Source: Setophaga petechia
Taxonomy: Eukaryota; Chordata; Aves; Passeriformes; Parulidae
Direction of reading: 5' to 3'
Length of the DNA stretch: 64,000 nt
Assembly (NCBI GenBank): GCA_024362935.1
Contig: JANCRA010000066.1
Location: forward strand, 2,285,501 to 2,349,500
Of this stretch, positions 56,811 to 64,000 are shown in pieces. Position 1 is the stretch's first letter, and each line of letters starts with the position of its first letter. The notes beneath the pieces were generated by a model. It was not told the DNA's origin and searched no databases. It saw nothing but the letters and a program-made list of their open reading frames with translations. A program made the translations under genes and the position numbers.

Positions 56811-57435
56811 TCGCCGACCTTAAATAATTGCATCTTAAAACAGTCTTAAAGGAGCTAGTTAAGGGAGGGAGTACAGCTGGCCATATTTCAGCATTGATTT
56901 TCTGCCAGCTCGCTGTACTTTGGATAACTTGAGCTCCACAGATCCCTCACTGAGCTCCCCTCCCTGGGATGGGGCTGGCCCCAGTGCAGCAGGACAGAGG
57001 GACAGGGTGGGATGGGCAGTTTGTGTTTCACCTGCTGAGACCCCTCCCAGATGATGCTTAAACCCAGATTATGTGTAAACAGGAAGAATTTCCAAGTTTT
57101 TTCTAAAAGCTTCTGTAATGTTTTGAAACAACTTCATCTCTTAATTCAAAAGTCTGTTTGAATAACGCAAAATGAGATCAGTGTGGAAGGGCTGGAAGAT
57201 CATCTAACAAAGAGCAGCAATTCCTTCCCATTCAACTCAATTATCCCTGGCTCAGTCTTGGGGAAACAGCCCGATTGCTTTCCTGCCAGCTCCTGGCTGC
57301 CGAGTTAATAACATCGCAGGCTGCGTGTGATGCACCAGAGCATTCTGCAATTACTCCTGCAGAATTTCCCTGGGAGGGGCTGGGAGGGCTGCAGGGGCCT
57401 GAGGGGTCGGGAGGTGCCTCACGCCCTTGAATGTC
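56811..57435. other. Unique sequence
   Basis: AT-rich complex stretches at 56820-56930 and 57060-57190 could be conserved. No gene is seen. Confidence 0.4.
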
Positions 57436-57985
57436 ACCCTGACCTTCCTCCTGTTAGTGTCACCCTGTCCTGGTTCTGGTTGGGTCACTCTGTTCTGGCT
57501 CCTGTTAGTGTGACCCTGTCCTGGTTCTGGTTGGGTCACTCTGTTCTGGCTCCTGTTAGTGTCACCCTGTCCTGGCTCTGGTTGTCACCCTGTCTTGGCT
57601 CCTGTTGAATGTCCCACTGTCCTGGCTCCAGTTGTATGTCACCCTGTCTTGGCTCTGGTTATGTCACCCTGTCTTTGATCCTGTTGAATGTCCCCCTGTC
57701 CTGGCTTCTGTTGAATGTCCCCCCTGACCTTGCTCCTGTTGAATGTCCCCCTGTCCTGGCTCTGGTTATGTCACCCTGTCCTGGCTCCTGTTAGTGTCAC
57801 CCTGTCATGGCTCTAGCTGTGTCACCCTGTCCTGGCTCTGGTTGAGTGTCCCCTGTTCTTGCCCTGGTTGTGTCCCCCTGTCCTTGCTCTGGTTGTGCCA
57901 CCCTGTCTTTGCTCCTGTTGTGTCCCCCTGTCCTGGCTCTAGCTATGTCCCCCTGTCCTGGCTCTGGTTGTGTCCCCCTCCTTTC
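57436..57985. repeat. ~25-bp minisatellite (GTCACCCTGTCCTGGCTC family)
   Basis: About 20 units of TGTCACCCTGTCCTGGCTCYGGTT with lengths from about 24 to 30 bp, some ending GAATGTCC. A 51-bp double unit is repeated near the start (57455 and 57506). The frames of 86-124 codons here are repeat translations. Confidence 0.95.
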
Positions 57986-58057
57986 AGGGCACTCCAGCAC
58001 TGACAAAACCTGCTGGCCTCGGGCTGTGCCGGGCGGGATGAAGCACACCAGAGCGAT
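57986..58057. other. Spacer between two minisatellites
   Basis: Non-repetitive GC-rich DNA. Confidence 0.4.
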
Positions 58058-59212
58058 CTCCAGGCTCCTCTCGATCTCTGTCCTCCCCTCAGATGAGGCA
58101 CACAGGGCTGATCTCTGGGCTCTCTCCAGATGAGACACACCAGGCCGATCTCCCGTGCTCCCTTTGAACAAGGCACACTGGGCTGATCCCCAGTGCTCCT
58201 CTCAGATGAGGCACTCTGGAGCAATCTCTGGGCTCCCCTTGGATGAGGCACACGGGGCCGATCCCCGGTGCTCTCCTCGGATGAGGCACACCGGAGTGAT
58301 CTCCAGGCTCCTCTCGATCTCTGGGCTCCTCTTGGATGGGGCACACCGGGATCTCTGTGCCCCTCTCGGATGAGGCACACTGACCGACCCCCGGTTCTCC
58401 CCTCGGATCAGGCACACCGGGCCGATCTCCGGGCTCCTCTCGATCTCTGTGCTCCCTTTGGATGAGGCACACTGGGCTGATCCCCGGTGATCTCCCCCCG
58501 ATCTCCGGGGTCCTCTCGATCTCTGCGCTCCCTCTCGGATGAGGCACACCGGATCCATCCCCGATGCTCCCATCAGATGAGGCACACCGGATCCATCCCC
58601 GATGCTCCCCTCAGATGAGGCACACCGGCCGATCCCCATTGCTCCCCTCGGCTGAGGCACACTGACCGATGCCCGGTGCCCCTCTCAGCTGAGGCACACT
58701 GACCGATCCCCGGTGCCCCTCTCGGCTGAGGCACACTGACCGATCCCCATTTCTCCCCTCAGATGAGGCACACTGACCGATCCCCGGTGCCCCTCTCGGC
58801 TGAGGCACACTGACCGATCCCCATTTCTCCCCTCAGATGAGGCACACTGACCGATCCCCGGTGCCCCTCTCGGATGAGGCACACTGACCGATGCCCGGTG
58901 CCCCTCTCGGCTGAGGCACACTGACCGATCCCTGGTGCCCCTCTCGGATGAGGCACACTGACCGATCCCCGATGCTCCCCTCGGATGAGGCACACCGGCC
59001 GATCCCCGGTGCCCCTCTCGGATGAGGCACACCGGATCCATCCCCGATGCTCCCCTCAGATGAGGCACACCGGCCGATCCCCATTGCTCCCCTCGGATGA
59101 GGCACACTGACCGATGCCCGGTGCTCCCCTCGGATAAGGCACATTGACAGCCCCTCTCGGCTGAGGCACACTGACCGATCCCCGGTGCCCCTCTCGGCTG
59201 AGGCACACCGGT
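58058..59212. repeat. 37-bp CpG-rich minisatellite
   Basis: The core GAGGCACACTGACCGATCCC plus CGGTGCCCCTCTCGGCT recurs at exactly 37 bp from 58691 to 58913 and at 37-38 bp outside that interval, about 30 units in all. The proximal part (to ~58550) is more divergent, and some units gain CTCCTCTCGATCTCTG inserts. Most units carry two to three CpG. Minus-strand frames of up to 214 codons are repeat translations. Confidence 0.97.
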
Positions 59213-59345
59213 TCCATCCCCGCTGGAGCCGTGCGGTGAGCAGCAGCAGCAGCGGCAGCAGCGCGCAGCAATTGTGCTCCCTGGCTGCCGCACCGAGCCC
59301 TGCAGCCCCGCGGCTCCGCAGCTCGGCATCGCACCCGCGGCAGCG
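59213..59345. promoter_or_regulatory. CpG-rich single-copy segment next to the 37-bp array
   Basis: Dense CpG (GTGCGGTGAG, AGCGGCAGCAGCGCGCAGC, CCCCGCGGCTCCGCAGCTCGGCATCGCACCCGCGGCAGCGC) with a CAG-rich part at 59238-59256. Together with the array it forms a CpG island of about 1.2 kb. It could be a promoter, but no exon is recognisable on either side. Confidence 0.35.
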
Positions 59346-60747
59346 CACAGGGGTTCAGAGAGGCTAAAAAGGGCTAGGGCTGCCCATTTGGCGTTTTACC
59401 AGCTGGATCAGCCCTGTCTCCTGCTGTAAATCCAGCACAGCAGTGAGAACGATCGAGGGCAGCACACGGGGAACCCCTGAGCGCAGGGAACCCTCCCTGT
59501 GACAACTCCCTGGCCGCTGCCACTCTGCCAGGAACCGCAAACCCAGGCTGTAATCCCTCCTTAAGCACCTCGGCAATGAGAGGATTAACCAGGGATATGC
59601 CATGGCCGTGTGCCATGGCTGAGCCTGAGAAATCCCGACGGGAATCCCCGGGCACTCCTGATCTCCCTCCCGCCCTCCTCTCCCACACAAGGATGCTCCC
59701 GTGTTGCAATTAATATTGCTTGAAATTAATATTGTGGGAATTAATACTGCTTGGAAAATGGGTTTCAAACCACCCGCAACAACCAGGTTTTCAGGCTGGT
59801 ATCTGAACTGACAGAATCCTCGACACCTCTCTAATTCACCGTCCCTTCCCTTAGAGGGAAACCGAAGGGAGGTTTTTGTCCCGTGCACTCCCAGTCTCCC
59901 TCCTGCCCTCCTCTCCCATGCAAGGATGCTCCTCCAGTCCCTGCTGTGCTCCAGCCCTGGGCTGTGCAAAAAAAAAAATGGATTTCAGCAAAGAAGGTTG
60001 AATAAATGAACTGATAAACTCAAATAAAGTAAATAAAGGTAAAGGGAAAACCAAACCAAAACAAAAAAAAAATAAAAACCCGACAACAAACAAACAACCC
60101 CAACAGAGAATGCAAACAAACCGTTAAATGAACGCAAAGTGTAAATTTCCAGTTACAGAGTGTTTCCAGCCCCTGTTGATGAGCAGCGCCCCATTGTCCA
60201 GCCCTCATCCAGACCCGTGGGGAGGGATGGATGGGGCAGCACCTGTGGGCAGGACACCTGTGCTCAGCGCTTCTGCAGGACACCTGCCATCACCTGCAGG
60301 CTCCAAATTCTCTCCCCAAATTAACCCTTCCTGCTACAAACCATCAGGAGGGCCCTGGTCCCCAGCGGGATGTCCCTGGGGGCTCCCTCGGGGATCCAGG
60401 CACGGTCACTCGCTTCCAGCATCCCCGTTCTGCCTCTCTCTGCTCCATCCCCCCGGCCTGCAGGGGCACAGCGCCCTCCCAGAGCCCCAGCTCTGCCCCC
60501 AGCTCCCCACACCCAGCACAGACATGACTTTCAATGATGTGCAAATTGGCTCAGGGCACAGCGATCAATGCCGGGCTCATCACATCGGTGTGGGGACCTG
60601 GTGGCTCTTTGCTCGGGGGCAGCAGCTGAGGAGGAGGAGGAGGAGGGAGGGAAGGCTGCTCTGCCCGGCGCTCCAGACACGCAGGAATTGATTTGGGATT
60701 GTTTCTGAGCAGCAGGCGATCCAACAATCAGATATATTTCTCTTGCA
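59346..60747. other. Unique sequence with a dispersed duplication and A-rich tract
   Basis: A segment with CTCCCTCC.GCCCTCCTCTCCCA.RCAAGGATGCTCC occurs at about 59660 and again at about 59897. An A-rich AAAC/AAAAC tract lies at 60000-60110. A GAG run is at 60628-60650. Long frames (201 codons minus, 187 plus) have no known domain. Confidence 0.5.
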
Positions 60748-61012
60748 GGTCTGAGTGCAGAGCTCTATTATTCATACTCTGGCTTTAAGTTATGGCCAGT
60801 GTCGTGTCAAATGTACCAATTCCAGCAGCTTTAATGGAGTTGGCCTCTGCACCCCTCGCCAAGTGGCAGCTGATATTTTCTGCCCACATCCCTTGTATCT
60901 GCAAGGGGAAAATATCGAATTCTCTCTGTGGCTCTTGTTCCAGTGCCTGGGGAGGGGAGGGGAGGGTTCCTGGCCCTGGTGACACCACGTGTGCCAGAGT
61001 GCACATGGCCAG
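60748..61012. other. Unique sequence after a splice-acceptor-like tract
   Basis: ATATATTTCTCTTGCAG ends at 60748 and resembles an acceptor. The downstream 75-codon frame has no matching donor and no recognised domain. The interval is complex and may be conserved non-coding DNA. Confidence 0.2.
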
Positions 61013-61184
61013 CGTGAAAAACGCCAATCGCTTGGTTTTAAAATTTTAAAAGTTTAATCGTAATGAAATGGTTATAAAAATAGTAACACAATTAGAGTAA
61101 TAATAATTTGGACAATTTGAATTAGGACAATATAAGACAACAAATACAAAGAGTTATGGATGGCCGGGTACCTTTTCTGGGTAG
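61013..61184 (+). mobile_element. LTR family C fragment
   Basis: GTGAAAAACGCCAATC, TTTTAAAAGTTTAATCGTAATGAAATGG, AATTTGGACAATTTG and GGTACCTTTTCTGGG match the reverse complement of 17600-17775. Only one end of the LTR remains. Confidence 0.85.
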
Positions 61185-62002
61185 CACAAGCTGGGAATGC
61201 TCCAGGCAGGCCCTGAGCAGCTGGGAGGGGCTGGGAGGGCTCAGGGCATGTTCCCAAACTCCCTGGTGGCTGCAAATCCTGTCCATGCTCCAACACTGCC
61301 ACTGCAGATGGGGCAGAGACCCTGCAGACATTTGCTTCATGTTCTGCTGCTGCTCAGAGCTCAGCCTTTGGTCCATAATTGAACCAAATGTTTTTAAACA
61401 ATCTCTGATCCCTTGGAAAAGGCAATTCTCCTGGCTGCCCCCATCACCATGGCACCTGTAAACAACTGGCAACCTGCCCACCTCCTAATTTTAATAACTA
61501 ATTACCTCTCGTTATCTCGCATCAGGCCAGTAGCCAGCATGTCACCAAGTGATTAATACAGCTCACACAGCAACATGGAGCTGCATCCCTCACTCACCAC
61601 CAGAGTCATCCTGCTTGCCCTCTCATTGTTTACCTTCATAAAGCAGTGGAAAAGGCAGGAAATACAAGGAATCTGTATTTACTGCTGGATGAGCAACTGG
61701 GAAGGCAAAGGAGCAATAGGGCTGGGCCAGGATCTTCTGGAGGCAGGAGAAGTGGCTTTGAGGAATTGTAATTAAGATTTAATCCAGGAGCCTCTAATGG
61801 GCTTGTAAATCCTCTGTCCCTCTGCGTGACCAGTGCAGCCTGTGGGATGCTGACACCCTGCAGAAGGGATTTTAAAACTGAAGGGATTTTAAAACTAAAG
61901 GTCTTGAACCACGGCATAACAGGAGGATTTCTCTTAAATTGCTTCCCACTGGTTTTTTTTCCCCCATAGGTTCTCCCACAAGGGTGGGAAGGACCCACTT
62001 GC
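61185..62002. other. Unique sequence, no gene seen
   Basis: Mixed composition. An ACTGAAGGGATTTTAAAACT-type unit is doubled at 61865-61899. No gene is recognised. Confidence 0.45.
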
Positions 62003-62234
62003 ATCCCATCCCATCCCATCCCCTCCCATCCCATCCCCTCCCATCCCATCCCCTCCCATCCCATCCCATCCCATCCCATCCCATCCCATCCCATCCCATC
62101 CCATCCCATCCCATCCCCTCCCATCCCATCCCATCCCATCCCATCCCATCCCATCCCATCCCATCCCATCCCATCCCATCCCATCCCCTCCCATCCCATC
62201 CCCTCCCATCCCATCCCCTCCCATCCCATCCCTC
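62003..62234. repeat. (CCCAT)n pentanucleotide array with CCCCT interruptions
   Basis: About 46 units of CCCAT. CCCCT variants sit at both ends and once in the middle. The strand is strongly biased, with the G-rich strand on minus. The repeated Gly/Met/Trp/Asp frames on minus (100-197 codons) and Ser/His/Pro frames on plus are translations of the array. Confidence 0.98.
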
Positions 62235-62531
62235 AGCTCCTGCACGTGGCTGGCCACAGGATTGTGCACTGAGCCAATAAATTCAATTGTGGTGGCTCCA
62301 TCAATACCAATTTTGATGATACTAAAAAGAGCCTGACCAGAGGCACCAACCCTGCTCTCCAAATTAAAACAGACCACTTTTTTTCACCCCTGAAATTGTC
62401 CCATTCCATCAGCCCATGATACGAGCACCAGTCAGTCACCTTGGGATAATGGATGAGGGGGAGCTGGGTGGGCTTGGTAGGAGGAAACAGTGAGTGAGGG
62501 TCTGGGGCAGGAGGGCAGATGAGGGGGGCAG
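62235..62531. other. Unique sequence
   Basis: No feature is recognised between the pentanucleotide array and the LTR. Confidence 0.4.
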
Positions 62532-63204
62532 TGTCTTGGTTTGGAAAGCCAGGTGTCTGCTAAGGAAGGCAGGAGCCTCCCCTGAAATGGAGAATGTAAA
62601 CCCTCCCCATCCCCCCGAATTGCTATAAATTTTAAATTAAGGGGCTCTCAGGCAAAAATATGGGAGCGGGAAATAACAGGGAAAAATAGGGAAAGGGAAA
62701 AAAATAAAAGGATAAAATAAACAATGCAGTGAACTAAACCAACCCTGGCAGAGTCAGAGCCCAAGCTGACACCCTGTGGGTCAGGCTGGTGGCAGCAGTC
62801 CCATTGGAATTGTGGCTCAGCCCTCCTGCAGGGTCAGGGCTGGTTCTGCTGGAGCAGGGATCCTGGAGAAAGGTGCAGTCTCTGCCTCTGAAGATGCAGG
62901 GCAAGAGGCAGCTGCTGTTCCTCTGGGCAATGCAGTGCAGGAGCCGTGCTGGTGTTCCAGAATCTCCAGATTCTATCCGGGTAGGAATGCTTGGCTCCTC
63001 CCTCTGGGCTCCCATCTCCCAATGGGATGCTGTAGTTCTTATCAGCCATGCAGGGACATTCCAGAGCTGTTATCAGCAGGTGTCCCCTCCCGAGGGAGGT
63101 GTGAATGTGGTCACTCAGAGAGAGATAAGGCAAACTGCCCACTTGACAAGGATATCTGCCATACAGATGGCAATTGAAAACATCTTACATTGACATTTGG
63201 AACA
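62532..63204 (+). mobile_element. ERVL-type solo LTR with perfect 5-bp duplication
   Basis: It begins TGTCTTGGTTTGGAAAGCC and ends CATTTGGAACA, 673 bp. The pentamer GGCAG lies immediately before (62527-62531) and after (63205-63209). A 5-bp duplication is the pattern of class III (ERVL) elements, unlike the 6-bp pattern of family A. TTGCTATAAATTTT may be the core promoter, and ATAAAATAAACAATG carries a polyadenylation motif. The frame of about 134 codons inside (62776-63193) is not a gene. Confidence 0.93.
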
Positions 63205-63329
63205 GGCAGGGGAGCAGGTTTGGGGTGTCTGGGGCTCAAACCTGCTGAGGGCTCAGCCCCATCCTCACCCAGGCTCCTCCAGCAGCAAGGGCAGGCGAGC
63301 ACTTGCAATAATGAGATATTCAGCACTGA
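63205..63329. other. Short unique stretch
   Basis: Nothing is recognised. Confidence 0.4.
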
Positions 63330-63480
63330 CACCTTTTAATTCCCCAAATGATTAACTTGCAGCAGATTAGAGCTGGGATGGCTATTTAATTAACAGACAC
63401 GTCAAGCTTGCTTATGAGTCATTAAAAAAACCCACCCTAATGATTGACTTGTTAATACGGAAGAAATCAATTAGATTTTT
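63330..63480. promoter_or_regulatory. Candidate conserved non-coding block
   Basis: Dense homeodomain-type motifs: AAATGATTAACTTGC, GGCTATTTAATTAACAG, CCTAATGATTGACTTGTTAATAC and AATCAATTAG. Short and AT-rich, with no repeat signature. Confidence 0.38.
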
Positions 63481-63556
63481 TTTTTTCATTCCTCTGAAGT
63501 TTTTGGATCCAGCCGAAAGGAGGGAGGAAGAAAGGATGCTGGGATTCAGCAGAGCT

Positions 63557-64000
63557 TTATTCTTTACAGAGGAGGTTGCAGGAGCAGCAGGAGGCAGAGA
63601 TTTGAAAGAGTTTTGGGAGGCAGGGACTGAGCCCTGTCCCAGGATGCAGAGGAGGATGTGAGCAACCCCTCAGCACCAGGTTGTGTGGCAGAAGAGCTGC
63701 CCTGCCCTCCCTCAATCCCCTCATTCTCTCCTCCAGGACCAAGTTCCAGAGCTGAACTGGGCTGAACTGCCTGGCTCCCTGTGTGCCCTTCCCAGAGGGC
63801 CTGGAAGAGGGGATGGGAATGGCTGGAGTGGGAAGGGGGATGCAGGGGGGGCTGCCTTGGTGCAGCAAAGCTGGGGTGACCCTGGTACTGCTGGGGGTTA
63901 TTGCAGGGGTTACAGAGGCGTTCTGCAGGTCATGATTCATTTCGGGAAAACACAGGAAAGGCTGGATCTGAGCAGGAGCTGTCTGCTCAGAGAAGTTCAA
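63557..64000 (-). other. Open frame running off the window edge (weak terminal-exon candidate)
   Basis: On the minus strand a frame of 147 codons is open from the window edge to a TAA at 63557-63559. The stop lies inside an AATAAA motif (plus TTTATT at 63556-63561). The peptide is Pro/Ser-rich with a Cys-rich end and no domain I recognise. The start lies outside the window if the frame is real. Base composition does not distinguish it from the neighbouring non-coding DNA, so a chance frame is more likely. Confidence 0.12.

Noticed and set aside
58058..59212. CRISPR-like array (regular 37-bp period)
   Set aside because: There are no unique spacers between repeats; units are directly contiguous and degenerate. 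The context is a vertebrate genome with no cas genes.
57943..59348. Several Arg/Gly/Ser-rich minus frames of 145-214 codons
   Set aside because: They follow the 37-bp array and shift frame with it. No domain or splice structure supports a gene.
61636..62377. Gly-Met-Trp-Asp repeat frames on the minus strand
   Set aside because: Translation of the (CCCAT)n array.

Overview
The window looks like intergenic or intronic DNA from a bird, most likely a songbird. The evidence is direct. At least eleven CR1 LINE 3' fragments carry avian-type tails (ATTCTRTG-like terminal repeats). There are many solo-LTR-like elements of several endogenous retrovirus families. Short AT-rich, conserved-looking single-copy blocks alternate with GC-rich minisatellites. 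No bacterial or viral gene organisation is present. I could not identify a convincing protein-coding gene, tRNA or rRNA. Nearly all long open frames are translations of tandem repeats or of transposon copies.

Layout. At 0-13.5 kb, LTRs alternate with unique DNA, with a ~172-bp triplicated tandem block at 8.1-8.6 kb. At 15.1-15.8 kb lies a degenerate interstitial telomere-like (CCCTAA) array. From 17 to 36 kb the window resembles a developmental gene desert: several AT-rich blocks with homeodomain- and octamer-like motifs are separated by solo LTRs and small microsatellites. From 36 to 51 kb CR1 fragments, a 40-bp minisatellite and a low-copy repeat (called R1 here) are mixed. One R1 copy has been split by an LTR, and another preserves the empty site. 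From 52 to 59.3 kb six unrelated minisatellites (20, 9, 27, ~30, ~25 and 37 bp) lie close together, ending in a CpG-rich array. The last 5 kb hold a (CCCAT)n array and an ERVL-type solo LTR with a clean 5-bp target duplication.

The dominant mobile family (family A) has nine copies. Four have 6-bp flanking duplications that are perfect (11173, 25040, 34251, 44745), one has five of six bases (5064), and none has visible internal retroviral sequence. This pattern fits class II (ERVK-like) elements reduced to solo LTRs. The AT-rich promoter/polyadenylation part of this LTR has seeded long pentanucleotide microsatellites at least twice.

The blocks called possible regulatory elements are inferred from composition and motifs alone. 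Without alignment to other vertebrates they are hypotheses. I found no gene system here that I would call novel. The most unusual features are the higher-order structure inside the telomere-like array, the repeat-borne CpG island at 58-59.3 kb, and the LTR insertion with an internal empty-site control.
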